This document shows positions 52,619 to 61,299 of a stretch of DNA of 64,000 nt, one piece after another. The notes under the pieces were generated by a model, which ran no database searches, was not told the origin of the DNA, and saw only the letters and a list, made by a program, of their open reading frames with translations. Numbering within the stretch: position 1 is the first letter of the stretch; each line of letters opens with the position of its first letter. Made by a program: the position numbers and the translations under genes. This DNA comes from Candidatus Soleaferrea massiliensis AP7 (GTDB taxonomy: Bacteria > Bacillota > Clostridia > Oscillospirales > Ruminococcaceae), in the NCBI RefSeq assembly GCF_000820765.1, contig NZ_CCYH01000036.1, positions 62,001 to 126,000 on the forward strand. Reading direction: 5' to 3'.

Positions 52619-54493
52619 CTAGGAAAGCTGCCCGCCCTCTTTGTTGTGGTGGAAGGTCGGCACAATCTCCCCTACCAACCCAAACATCTCGTCGATTCCG
52701 CGCTTCTCATCCATTGCCGAAACCTCCAGATCCTTGACCTGGCGGGAGAACAGATCGAAATCGTTGTCCACCGGCTTATTGATAAAGATCTTGTTGTTGG
52801 TGGTCTTGGTCGTCGTCTCCTGGTCGAGACTGATTTCTTCAAACAGCTTTTCGCCCGGCCGCAGGCCCGTAAAGATGATCTTGATGTCGCGGCCCGGCTC
52901 CAGGCCGTTCAGACGGATGAGGTCGCAGGCAAGGTCGTAAATCTTGACCGGCTGTCCCATATCCAGCACAAAGATTTCGCCGCCGTGCGCCATCGCGCCC
53001 GCCTCCAGCACAAGCTGGCAGGCCTCCGGGATGGTCATGAAGTAGCGCTGCATCTCCGGATGGGTGACGGTGACCGGCCCGCCGGTCTCAATCTGTTTCT
53101 GGAAGAACGGCACAACACTGCCGTTGCTGCCCAGCACGTTTCCAAACCGGACCGCGGCGAACTCGGTGTCGGACATCGTGTCCAGCATCTGCACGAGCAG
53201 CTCTGTGATGCGTTTCGAAGCGCCCATGATGTTCGTCGGGTTGACCGCCTTGTCGGTCGAAATCAGGATGAACTTATTCACCTTGTGCAGGATCGCCGTC
53301 TGTGCGACGTTGAGGGTACCGAACACATTGTTTTTGATGGCCTCCCGCGGATTGATCTCCATCATCGGGACATGCTTGTGCGCCGCGGCATGCACGACAA
53401 TCTCCGGGGAAAACTCGGTGAAGATCTCCTCCATGCGCTTGCGGTCGCGGATCGAACCGAGACGCAGCTCGTAGCGGTCGGTATCGTAATCCTCCTTGAG
53501 CTCGTTGTCGAAATAGAACAAGCCGTTCTCATTGATGTCGAAGATGACCAGCTTCTTCGCGCCGAACTGCAGCACCTGCCGGCAGATCTCCGAACCGATC
53601 GAACCGACGCCGCCGGTGACCAGAACGGTCTTGTCCTTGACAAAGTTCTTGACGACATCCATGTTGAGGTCCACGCGGTTGCGCCTGAGCAGGTCTTCCA
53701 GGTTGATCTGTTTGATGCGGATCTTGTCCAGGTTGTTCTGGCTGAAATCATCCAGCGTGCCGAACCGCCGGATCGGGCACTTCGCATGCTTGCATTGCTT
53801 TAAGATGCTCTTGAGCTTCTCCTTGTCGATGTTCGACACCGCAAGCAGTACCTCGTCGATGTCGTATTCGTCGAGCAGCTTTTCAAGCTGCTTGCCCGGC
53901 GCAACAACCTTGATGCCATTGATTTTTTTATTCCAGAGGGAACGGTCGTCATCCACAAACAGCACCGGCAGCAGCCCGTCCTGCGGATGGGTGGCCAGCT
54001 TGTGCTGTAGATAAACGCCCAGCTCGCCGGCACCGTAGATCAGCACGCGGCTCATGTTTTCCCCGTTGGTGTATTTGGTGTACTTGTTTCTGAAATACAG
54101 GACAATCTTGACCGACAGCCTACCGAGCATAGTAAAGATCATCAGGAAGATGGCGGTCAGAATCATGACCTCAAACGGCATGCCGATGGTGAAGACCCTG
54201 TCGAGCACAAACATCGCGACCATGACCAGAAAGACGGCTTCCGCCTGCCGCACAACCTCGGTGAAACCGATGTGCCTGAGAATGTTGTTGTAATTCTTGC
54301 AAAGCACATTGAACAGCAGCACCAACGCAAAGATTAAAACGATGTACGTCGCCATATTCGTGATATAAAAAGCCGGAACCTCGCGGACAAACCCAAAGCG
54401 CATTTTGAAACCGGCCATGATGGAGATCGCCACTGCCATAAAATCCCAAATAACCAGCACAAAATTCTGCGCTACTCTTTTTTTATTACTCAA
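52619..54493 (-). CDS. Membrane-bound nucleotide-sugar 4,6-dehydratase (WbpM/PglF/CapD-like)
   Basis: A 624-residue protein. Four N-terminal membrane helices and a first Rossmann-like segment (GAGELGVYLQHKL) are followed by an SDR catalytic domain with VLVTGGVGSIGSEICRQVLQ (about residue 290) and ISTDKAVNPTNIMGASKR, in which the usual YxxxK tyrosine is Met, as in WbpM, PglF and FlaA1. This family converts UDP-GlcNAc to the 4-keto-6-deoxy sugar, the substrate for a PglE/PseC-type aminotransferase such as 42895-44061. TTG start at 54493 is chosen, with AAGGAG eight bases upstream. Confidence 0.92.
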   Translation of the reverse strand: MSNKKRVAQNFVLVIWDFMAVAISIMAGFKMRFGFVREVPAFYITNMATYIVLIFALVLLFNVLCKNYNNILRHIGFTEVVRQAEAVFLVMVAMFVLDRVFTIGMPFEVMILTAIFLMIFTMLGRLSVKIVLYFRNKYTKYTNGENMSRVLIYGAGELGVYLQHKLATHPQDGLLPVLFVDDDRSLWNKKINGIKVVAPGKQLEKLLDEYDIDEVLLAVSNIDKEKLKSILKQCKHAKCPIRRFGTLDDFSQNNLDKIRIKQINLEDLLRRNRVDLNMDVVKNFVKDKTVLVTGGVGSIGSEICRQVLQFGAKKLVIFDINENGLFYFDNELKEDYDTDRYELRLGSIRDRKRMEEIFTEFSPEIVVHAAAHKHVPMMEINPREAIKNNVFGTLNVAQTAILHKVNKFILISTDKAVNPTNIMGASKRITELLVQMLDTMSDTEFAAVRFGNVLGSNGSVVPFFQKQIETGGPVTVTHPEMQRYFMTIPEACQLVLEAGAMAHGGEIFVLDMGQPVKIYDLACDLIRLNGLEPGRDIKIIFTGLRPGEKLFEEISLDQETTTKTTNNKIFINKPVDNDFDLFSRQVKDLEVSAMDEKRGIDEMFGLVGEIVPTFHHNKEGGQLS

Positions 54494-54733
54494 AAAACAC
54501 ACTCCTTAGTACCCATACATCCCTGCCCAAAATGATTGAAACGCCGAAACATTCCAAATCCTTGAAATTTTGATTCCGATCATTTCAAATACTCATACAG
54601 TGTTCATTATACACATCTGTATTTTGGATGTCAATCTAAACCAAGAAATTCTTGACGCAGCGGCTCGAAATTTATCGAAGCTTCCACCTGATATGCGGCG
54701 GCACAACCATATCTTTTCCAATAATTGCTACAG

Positions 54734-55243
54734 TTATTCCGTTTTGCACAGCGCGTAGATGCAGGAATCGAACATCTTCCCATATTTGCAGACGCTGTTT
54801 TTGAGTATGCCTTCCAATATAAATCCGGCATGCTCGAGTACCTTCCTCGATCCGGCGTTGTGCGCATACGGCTCGGCAAAGATGCGCACGATGTCATACT
54901 TCCGGAACGCTTCGTCACAGAGCTGCTTCACCGCCGCCGACATGATCCCTTTGTTCCAGTACGGTTCTGCCAGCCAGTATCCCAGCTCCGCCGACCTGCG
55001 GTACACATCCTCCTTTAAAAATATCCCGATGCTGCCGACCGCCTTCCCGTCCGCTTCAATTGCGCGACAGCACTGCCGTGTCTCGTCCTCTTCGACACAG
55101 GACCGCACATACATCCGCGCGTCCTGTATGGTATAGGGATAAGGGAACGCATCGCGCAGGTTTTCCGCAATTCTGGGATTGTTCGCAAAACGCGCGACGC
55201 TCTCAATGTCCTCTTCCTTCCATCTTCTCAGAATAAAATCCAT
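54734..55243 (-). CDS. GNAT acetyltransferase (RimJ/RimL-like)
   Basis: A 169-residue N-acetyltransferase. MDFILRRWKEEDIESVARFA is the typical RimL-type start; ELGYWLAEPYWNKGIMSAAV is the acetyl-CoA-binding block; AEPYAHNAGSRKVLEHAGF, then EGILKNSV, is the conserved end. It could modify a protein N-terminus or an amino sugar of the adjacent locus (PseH is also a GNAT); the sequence does not decide. The ATG at 55243 is used because AGGAGAAG precedes it and the longer frame has no family similarity. Confidence 0.88.
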   Translation of the reverse strand: MDFILRRWKEEDIESVARFANNPRIAENLRDAFPYPYTIQDARMYVRSCVEEDETRQCCRAIEADGKAVGSIGIFLKEDVYRRSAELGYWLAEPYWNKGIMSAAVKQLCDEAFRKYDIVRIFAEPYAHNAGSRKVLEHAGFILEGILKNSVCKYGKMFDSCIYALCKTE

Positions 55244-55462
55244 AGAATGTCTTCTCCTCCCGTTTTTTTTCATGTCTCCTATCGTGAAACAGTCCAGCGG
55301 ATTCCTTCTCCACCGTCTTATAGAGGCCCGCTTTCTCACTGAGCGGCACTTCATATCCCGGTTCACAGCAGGAATCCGCCATGATACAAAGACAGTCAGG
55401 GAGAAAGCATTCACCCTGACTGATCTTAAATTGCATGGTGTTTGAACCGTTTTGACGTTCTT
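55244..55462. other. Gap before the synthetase-tail repeats
   Basis: About 220 bp with no supported gene. A frame on the minus strand continues the GNAT frame upstream, but its sequence is Arg-rich and unlike a protein domain. Confidence 0.35.
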
Positions 55463-55463
55463 T

Positions 55464-55598
55464 TCTGATACCATCCTGAAGGAACGATCCGTCTTCCCTC
55501 GACGACATCTCGAAGGACGATTCGTTTTCCCATGATGCCATCTAGAAGGGTTGTTTTCCCTTCATGCCACCCTAAAGGAGCACATTGTTCTCTGCTCC
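55464..55598. repeat. Four degenerate tandem units (about 30-37 bp) after the synthetase gene
   Basis: Plus-strand units begin near 55464, 55498, 55531 and 55560. Each has a GATRCCATC-like start, GAAGG in the middle and a TTTTCCC-like end. They lie immediately downstream of the minus-strand synthetase gene. Spacing is irregular, with no spacers. Confidence 0.6.
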
Positions 55599-55610
55599 CG
55601 GACGATCCTT

Positions 55611-57269
55611 TTACTGGCTGTCCTGGTCGCGGATCTGCACGCGGCGGATCTTTCCGCTGATGGTCTTGGGCAGCTCGGCGACAAATTCGACGACGCGCGG
55701 ATATTTGTACGGCGCGGTCTGCTTCTTGACATAGTTTTGGAGCTCCTTTTTAAGCTCCTCGGACGCCGTGTAACCGCTGGTCAGCACGATGGTTGCCTTG
55801 ACCACCTGGCCGCGGATCGGGTCCGGAACCGCGGTGATCGCGCATTCCAGCACCGACGGGTGCTCCATCAGCACGCTTTCGATCTCGAACGGGCCGATGC
55901 GGTAGCCGGAGGACTTGATGACGTCGTCGGTCCTGCCGACATACCAGAAGTAGCCGTCCTCATCCTTCCAGGCGGTGTCGCCGGTGTGGTACAGGTTGTC
56001 GTGCCAGGCTTCGTTCGTCTTTTCCTGATCGCGGTAATAGCCCATGAACAGGCCGACCTGCTTTTTGCCGGGCTCAGTCCGCACACAGATCTCGCCGACC
56101 TCTCCGGGATTCACCTCATTGCCGTCCTCATCGACCAGCACAACGTTGTAAAGCGGGGAAGGCTTGCCCATCGAGCCGGGCTTCGGCGTGCTGCCGACCA
56201 GGTTTGCAAGCAGCAGCGTGGTTTCGGTCTGTCCGAAGCCCTCCATAAGCTGCAGGCCGGTGAATTCCTTGAAGCGGTTGTAGACCTCGGGGTTCAGCGC
56301 CTCGCCGGCGATGGTGGTGTATTTCAGCGTGGACAGGTCATAATCCGCCATGCCTTCCTTGATGAAGAACCGGAAGATGGTCGGCGGCGCGCAGAATGAG
56401 GTGATGCCGTGCTGCTCGATGATCCGCAGCAGGTCCGCCGGCTGGAATTTATCGAAGTCATAGACGAAGATGCAGGCACCCGCGGTCCACTGACCGTACA
56501 GCTTGCCCCAAGCCGCCTTGCCCCAGCCGGTTTCGGACAGGGTCAGATGCAGGCCGTCCTGCGGGATGTTCTGCCAGAACTTCGCGGTGATGATGTGCGC
56601 GATCGCATAGGTGTGGTCGTGCAGCACCATCTTCGGCTGTCCGGTGGTGCCGGAGGTGAAGTAAAGCAGCATGCCGTCGGTCACGTCGGTTTCCTGACGG
56701 TCAAGCCGGTCGGAGTAGCTTTCAAGCGCCGCGCCGAAATCGATCCAGCCCTCGTCGCCGCCATGCACCATAAATTTACACACCAGCCCATCGTACTCGG
56801 CACAGGCCTGCTCAACATGTTCGGAGACCTCCCCGTCCCTGGTGCACAGGATGCTCTTGACGTCCGCTGCCTTAAAACGATACAGGATATCCTTCTTGGT
56901 CAGCAGGTTGGTTGCCGGGATGGCGATTGCGCCGATCTTGTGCAGTGCCAGAATGCTGAACCAGAACTCATAGTGCCTTTTCAGGATCAGCATAACCCGG
57001 TCGCCGCGCTGGATGCCGTTTTTTAAAAACATGTTGGCAGCCATATTGCTGTAGCGGCTCATGTCTGCGTAGGTGAAGGTCTTCTCCTCGCCCTGTTCGT
57101 TGCACCAGAGCATGGCCGGACGGTCCGGGTCCAGCTCGGCGATTTTATCGATGACGTCGTAGCCGAAGTTGTAATGGTCGTCAAAGACCGGCTCAAAAAA
57201 GCTCAGCACGCCGTTTTCATCAAATTCTACTTTGCAGAAATTCTGATAAAAGTTTTGCAGGTCCTTCAT
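55611..57269 (-). CDS. AMP-dependent acyl-CoA synthetase/ligase
   Basis: A 552-residue ANL-family enzyme that activates a carboxylic acid as acyl-AMP and then usually transfers it to CoA. Motifs: LYFTSGTTGQPKMVLH (P-loop), MEGFGQTETTLL, YHTGDTAWKDEDGYFWYVGR (the GRxDD follows as GRTDDVIKSSGYRIGPFEIE) and the C-terminal catalytic lysine in LPKTISGKIRRVQI. The overall form resembles medium-chain or acetoacetyl/benzoate-type acyl-CoA synthetases (AcsM-like). The acid is unknown. It lies 2 bp after the XRE/cupin gene, forming a two-gene operon. Confidence 0.92.
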   Translation of the reverse strand: MKDLQNFYQNFCKVEFDENGVLSFFEPVFDDHYNFGYDVIDKIAELDPDRPAMLWCNEQGEEKTFTYADMSRYSNMAANMFLKNGIQRGDRVMLILKRHYEFWFSILALHKIGAIAIPATNLLTKKDILYRFKAADVKSILCTRDGEVSEHVEQACAEYDGLVCKFMVHGGDEGWIDFGAALESYSDRLDRQETDVTDGMLLYFTSGTTGQPKMVLHDHTYAIAHIITAKFWQNIPQDGLHLTLSETGWGKAAWGKLYGQWTAGACIFVYDFDKFQPADLLRIIEQHGITSFCAPPTIFRFFIKEGMADYDLSTLKYTTIAGEALNPEVYNRFKEFTGLQLMEGFGQTETTLLLANLVGSTPKPGSMGKPSPLYNVVLVDEDGNEVNPGEVGEICVRTEPGKKQVGLFMGYYRDQEKTNEAWHDNLYHTGDTAWKDEDGYFWYVGRTDDVIKSSGYRIGPFEIESVLMEHPSVLECAITAVPDPIRGQVVKATIVLTSGYTASEELKKELQNYVKKQTAPYKYPRVVEFVAELPKTISGKIRRVQIRDQDSQ

Positions 57270-57271
57270 GA

Positions 57272-57856
57272 TTATTCCTCCGATTCACTTTGTTTTTTCA
57301 GGATGATGGCTAAGAATACGCAGGGCTCGCCGCCCGCCGCAATCATGCCGTGTCCATGGGAGGAGTCATAATAGACCGAATCCCCCGCATGCAGGATCTC
57401 CTCATGGCTTTCCATCTGAACCTTCAGGCTGCCGCTGATGATGTAATCGAATTCCTGTCCGTCGTGGTAGGACAGCTCGATCGGCTTGTTCTGTTCCTCT
57501 TCACAGTACGGCACGGTGACCAGAAACGGTTCCGCAAGCTTATTCTGGAACAGATGCGCCAGATGCTGGTAGCTGAATCCCGCGCGACGGTTGATCGGAA
57601 GGCCCTGTCCCTTGCGGACGATGTTGTAAAAATGCAGTTTCGGCTTGTCGCCGGTCAAAATTTCAATGATATCCACGCCGAACCGTTCCGCACATTTGTA
57701 CAGGAAGGTAAAGGAGAAATCGCATTCACCGGCCTCGTACCGCTCGTACTGTGCGGCGCTGACCCCTGTCACCTCGGCCATCTCGTCCTGCGAAATATCC
57801 AGAATTTCGCGCAGCCCCTTAATTCGCTGGGCCACTTCTTTGATCTTGTAATCCAT
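57272..57856 (-). CDS. XRE-family regulator with C-terminal cupin domain
   Basis: A 194-residue regulator: helix-turn-helix at residues about 8-62 (IKGLREILDISQDEMAEVTG, then VSAAQYERYEAGE) and a cupin sensor domain at about 115-188 (YHDGQEFDYIISGSLKVQME, HAGDSVYYDSSHGHGM). XRE-cupin proteins often sense a small molecule and regulate a neighbouring metabolic gene. Here the neighbour is the acyl-CoA synthetase, 2 bp downstream. AAAGGAGGAGC lies before the ATG. Upstream is a T-box-like leader and terminator (58033-58314), so transcription may be attenuated. Confidence 0.92.
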   Translation of the reverse strand: MDYKIKEVAQRIKGLREILDISQDEMAEVTGVSAAQYERYEAGECDFSFTFLYKCAERFGVDIIEILTGDKPKLHFYNIVRKGQGLPINRRAGFSYQHLAHLFQNKLAEPFLVTVPYCEEEQNKPIELSYHDGQEFDYIISGSLKVQMESHEEILHAGDSVYYDSSHGHGMIAAGGEPCVFLAIILKKQSESEE

Positions 57857-57944
57857 AACTGCTCCTCCTTTGATTCATATCGGCACTGTCAAATGAACAT
57901 ACGAAAAAGTTCTGAACAGAGCTTGTTTCATAAGCTTTCAGTTT

Positions 57945-57984
57945 TTGTGGATTTCCTCTCCGCCTGCGGAAAGGAAATCCACAA
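57945..57984. other. Long hairpin in the leader of the XRE operon
   Basis: TTGTGGATTTCCT (57945-57957) continuing TCCGC pairs with GCGGA (57966) continuing AGGAAATCCACAA (57972-57984): about 18 pairs with one mismatch. There is no T-run on either side, so it is not a classical terminator. It lies between the T-box-like element and the XRE start. Confidence 0.6.
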
Positions 57985-58032
57985 CAGAACTGATGCCAAC
58001 TTGACCATGCCTTCATATCCATCTTAAACAAA

Positions 58033-58314
58033 TAAAAAAGCCCATCCTCGTGGATGAGGATGAGCGAATACCTGCAACAGAAAGCCAGCTTCCCCGAGAG
58101 CGGAGAACAGGCTGTGTATCGTAAGCGAGATTCCAACAAATCCCCGACCTTAACGCAGTCCTACGGGAGGAATTTACTTGCGGCAAACCCGCTTTCAAGC
58201 TCCGGCTCAGGAGGGATGGGCACTTGAAACCGCTTGTCTGCCGGCTTACACCAACCGCCGGCTCTCTGAAAGACAGACCGTTTCGCCTTCTCCGTCATTG
58301 CTTTGCATCTATTG
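58033..58314 (-). promoter_or_regulatory. T-box-like riboswitch leader with terminator
   Basis: On the minus strand the transcript shows T-box Stem I features: ATGACGGAGAAGG, then AGAGAGCCGGC followed by GGTTGGTGTAAGCCGGC (AG-bulge and distal GNTGGTG loop, 58230-58267). A GTAGGACTGCGTTAAGG region and a stem III-like hairpin (GGGGATT/AATCTC) follow. A terminator GCTCATCCTC/GAGGATGGGC ends in six T (58033-58065). The canonical AGGGTGGNACCGCG antiterminator sequence is not clear; TTGGAATCTCGC or AGCCTGTTCTCCGC are possible diverged forms. TGC (Cys) is one candidate specifier; this is uncertain. Confidence 0.65.
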
Positions 58315-58320
58315 GTTTTT

Positions 58321-58349
58321 AGTTTACTGGATAGATTCCGCTTTGTCAA
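58321..58349 (-). promoter_or_regulatory. Sigma-A promoter of the T-box-like leader
   Basis: On the minus strand TTGACA (58349-58344), 17-bp spacer, TAAACT (58326-58321). Transcription would begin near 58314, just ahead of the T-box Stem I. Confidence 0.85.
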
Positions 58350-59013
58350 GGCTTATTTTGATAATTTTTCCGATGATGTATAAAACAGCAGATCCCAGGG
58401 CCTGTTTTTCAAACCGCTTTCTTCCCATTGAAACGGCGGACGCATCCTCCTGAGCACCTGTTTTTGCCGACATAAACCATGCAAACCCCTATCTGCTTTC
58501 CATCCTGTAAACTTACCGCCGGCTTCTGCCATATCGCTCTCTATATTCCGGGCCAGTTTTTTCAATTCCCATCTAAAAACCCGCTTTCTGTCCATTGAAA
58601 GGCCGGATCCACCGCTCCTATGTATCTGTTTTTGTCGATACAAACCATGCAAAATCCACCTTGCTATCTATCCTGTAATTTACAGCGTTTTTTTACCATA
58701 TCGGCTCTTTGTATTCCGCGTTTTAGTAATCTCAGAAGGACATGATATCGACTTGCCTATTAAGGGGCACGGCATCATCCGTATGCTGCAATCACACACG
58801 CTGCAACTGCTATCGCGGCGAAGCACCGCAACAGCTTTTCGTTCTGAGAACCGCATCTTTCATCGTTAAACGTCCCGCTCAATGCCTGAAGCCAATGCTG
58901 ACGGGAGTATCTCCACCGGCATAGCCGGATCTCAACACAAAAACAGCACAGCGGACGGCAGAAGCCACACGCTGTGCTTATCTCATTACGCTCGAATTCA
59001 ACCTGAAAATCGG
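58350..59013. repeat. Intergenic region with a 167-bp direct repeat
   Basis: The stretch starting CCGCTTTCTTCCCATTGAAA at 58414 recurs at 58581 (CCGCTTTCTGTCCATTGAAA). Shared elements at the same spacing are CTGTTTTTG, ATAAACCATGCAAA or its variant, and CATCCTGTAA. No gene is supported; a minus-strand frame (58353-58652) only reflects the repeat. From about 58740 to 59013 I see nothing recognisable. Confidence 0.6.
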
Positions 59014-60360
59014 TCAGGGATTCAAGGAATCCTTATCGATCAAGTGGACGTCGAACCGGAATTCACTGTCACCATACCAGGAAATCTTCTCAAAATCGTC
59101 GACATAGACCAGGTACCGGCCTGTCAGGAAGACCTTCTGCCCGGATGGAACCGAGTCCAGCGACACGATCTTATTCAGCTTCTTATCGTACAGCTTCGGA
59201 CGCGCCTGTTCGGATTGGTTCCAGACCACGAAACGGTCGTCGTTTGCAACATCATAAATCTGCGCATACTTATCCGCACCCGCAATCGGCACCGTTTCCA
59301 CCCCGTCAAAATACTTGAGCCCGCAGGATACCGACAGCATCTTCTCATTGGCGTACTGGTTCCTGCTGCCCGCTTCATCCAGGTAATCGGATACCTTGAT
59401 CATTTCCTTCATGACGACCAGGTTTTCACTGGCGCTGATTTCAAAGCTCATGCCTTCCGCCAGATCCAGCAGGCATTTCTGCTGCCCATCGAGTGATGTG
59501 ATGTTCGGACAGCTGTACTTTTCATTGTATCCGAGATAAGAGACACCCTGATACGCAACCGGCCGGGCGCCGTTCTCTGAAAGCTTGGTCAGCTGCTTCT
59601 TAGCCGGATTATACTGATAGAGCTTTTTTGAGCTGTCCTTGAGCAGCTGTTCATTCGTATCGGAGGTTAAGCTGAAATAAAGCGTCCCGTCCTGTCCCAT
59701 CAGCGAATAAAGCCCCTCCTCGCTGCTGAAGCTGGGCAGCGTATAGACGACGGTATCCTCCCCGCTCTCCATATCGCAGATGCGCAGATTATCTCCATCC
59801 ACAACCGGTATATTGTCCTTCGTACCGCACCAATAATAGTATTTGTCCGATGTCTGCAGGATGCGCGCCGCATCCTGGACCGGCTCCAGTTCGACCGGGT
59901 ATTCCTTGGTAACATATCCCTTTTCCAAATTGTAAACCGTCATCTTCTGATCGTAGCCGAGATAAAGATTCTTTTCGTCGTCCACCTTGACAATCTCCGG
60001 TTCCTCGGACTGTGTCAGGCGCCGGCTGCTCACCCGGTAGCTCTCTTCATTCATCTCCGGATACGCTTCGCTTGCGTTGACCACCGTTTTATACGGATAG
60101 ATACCATCGTACTTGACGATGCCGCTTTCCTGATAATAGATGTCCCGCTTGACGACCGGCAGCTCCTGCTGCGCATACAGACCTTCCGCATCCACGCTTG
60201 CCTGCTTCACCTGCTCGGCTGTCACAACAGCTTCATCGGAACTCTCCCTCGACGCCTTTGACACATTCTCCTGCTGAACCGAATCCTGCACGCCGCAGGT
60301 ACATAGAAATGGCAGCAGGCATCCTGCGACGGCGCAGACAATGCTCTTCTTCAGAGCCAT
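59014..60360 (-). CDS. Lipoprotein of unknown function
   Basis: A 448-residue secreted lipoprotein: MALKKSIVCAVAGCLLPFLC followed by TCG gives a signal peptide with a lipobox-like cysteine at 20 or 22. The mature part is rich in Asp, Tyr, Lys and short beta repeats (VDDEKNLYLGYDQKMTVYNL, GQDGTLYFSLTSD, YFDGVETVPIAGADKYAQIY), suggesting a beta-propeller-like fold. It has no catalytic motif I recognise. The ATG at 60360 follows a GGGGGGTGAGGAG sequence. It is divergent from marR across about 385 bp. Confidence 0.75.
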   Translation of the reverse strand: MALKKSIVCAVAGCLLPFLCTCGVQDSVQQENVSKASRESSDEAVVTAEQVKQASVDAEGLYAQQELPVVKRDIYYQESGIVKYDGIYPYKTVVNASEAYPEMNEESYRVSSRRLTQSEEPEIVKVDDEKNLYLGYDQKMTVYNLEKGYVTKEYPVELEPVQDAARILQTSDKYYYWCGTKDNIPVVDGDNLRICDMESGEDTVVYTLPSFSSEEGLYSLMGQDGTLYFSLTSDTNEQLLKDSSKKLYQYNPAKKQLTKLSENGARPVAYQGVSYLGYNEKYSCPNITSLDGQQKCLLDLAEGMSFEISASENLVVMKEMIKVSDYLDEAGSRNQYANEKMLSVSCGLKYFDGVETVPIAGADKYAQIYDVANDDRFVVWNQSEQARPKLYDKKLNKIVSLDSVPSGQKVFLTGRYLVYVDDFEKISWYGDSEFRFDVHLIDKDSLNP

Positions 60361-60650
60361 CTCCTCACCCCCCTGATAAAAACGCCCCATAAAACAGGAA
60401 AACGCCCCAAGTTTTCCTGCTGTTTCTTATAAACCCCGTTCTATGCGGTCCCCTCACCGCATATTTTGATATTTTAATTATAACATGTTCTACAAAAAAA
60501 TAAAAGGTTTTTTCTCTTTTTTGACGGAAATTTGACAGAAGTCCTTTTCGCAAAATAGTTGTAAAACTGCACAAAACCAACGCATCTATTTTATTCATCA
60601 TGACGAAAACAACGAAACATTTGATCCCCCGCAAAATTCATCAAACGCCG
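60361..60650. other. Divergent region lipoprotein / marR
   Basis: AT-rich DNA, including the promoter region for the lipoprotein gene, with no supported gene. The marR promoter begins at 60652. Confidence 0.4.
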
Positions 60651-60651
60651 C

Positions 60652-60680
60652 TTGACAAAGCGGTTTCAAAGTTGTATGAT
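60652..60680 (+). promoter_or_regulatory. Sigma-A promoter of the marR-ABC operon
   Basis: TTGACA at 60652-60657, 17-bp spacer, TATGAT at 60675-60680. The start of transcription, near 60687, abuts the inverted repeat at 60690-60714. Confidence 0.92.
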
Positions 60681-60689
60681 TAGCAACAC

Positions 60690-60714
60690 AAATAGTTCGC
60701 ATTTTGAACTATTT
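60690..60714 (+). promoter_or_regulatory. Probable MarR operator
   Basis: AAATAGTTC, seven bases, GAACTATTT: a perfect 9-bp inverted repeat just downstream of the -10 element. Size and position fit a dimeric winged-helix repressor site that blocks transcription of its own operon. Confidence 0.8.
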
Positions 60715-60745
60715 AGTATTCTAAATTATTTCTGGAGTGAATCAT

Positions 60746-61246
60746 GTGGAAAACGCACAGGAGTTTGTAAACCTATTGATGGATAAGGTCAAACAGTTCC
60801 CGCATCTGAGGGACCGCAGCGACGAAGTGTCCGGCCTGTTCAAAGGGGAGGCCGGGATTTTGATGTGGCTGTATCACAACATCTACTTCCACGGCGAAGA
60901 AGACACCACCCCGTCGTCCCTCAGCAAGATGATCGGGTTTTCAAGGCCCGCCACCACCACGCTGCTCAACTCCCTTGAACGCAAGGAATACATCATCCGG
61001 AGGATGAGCCGCCACGACCGACGCCGGCAGCAGGTCTTATTGACCGAAAAGGGCCGGGCGTTCGCCGAAACCAAGCTGGAGCTCATGGGAAAACGGCTGC
61101 AGTACCTGTTCCAACAGCTTGGAACCGAGAAAACCGAACAGTTTTTGGACCTTATTCAGGAATCTCTTGAAATCCTGTCCCGTTACGACGGAGATGAAAC
61201 CGACAGGCATCCTGGCTCCACAGAGAAATCTACGCAGAACCGCTGA
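60746..61246 (+). CDS. MarR-family transcriptional regulator
   Basis: A 166-residue winged-helix regulator. TTPSSLSKMIGFSRPATTTLL is the recognition region, followed by LERKEYIIRRMSRHDRRRQQ (wing) and VLLTEKGRAFAETK. A GTG at 60746 is preferred, since CTGGAGTGA lies eight bases upstream; a GTG at 60737 lies within that site. It probably represses itself and the ABC exporter, lifted by a ligand that the exporter removes. Confidence 0.92.
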   Translation: MENAQEFVNLLMDKVKQFPHLRDRSDEVSGLFKGEAGILMWLYHNIYFHGEEDTTPSSLSKMIGFSRPATTTLLNSLERKEYIIRRMSRHDRRRQQVLLTEKGRAFAETKLELMGKRLQYLFQQLGTEKTEQFLDLIQESLEILSRYDGDETDRHPGSTEKSTQNR

Positions 61247-61299
61247 TCATTGATTTTCAAAACTCGTGACTTCATTCACAGACAGAAAGGATCATTTTT

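Noticed and set aside
52616-53803. A 395-residue plus-strand frame antisense to the dehydratase
   Set aside because: Shadow frame; the minus strand carries intact Rossmann and catalytic motifs.
58353-58652. A 99-residue minus-strand frame
   Set aside because: It only reflects a 167-bp direct repeat and has no protein-like conservation between units.
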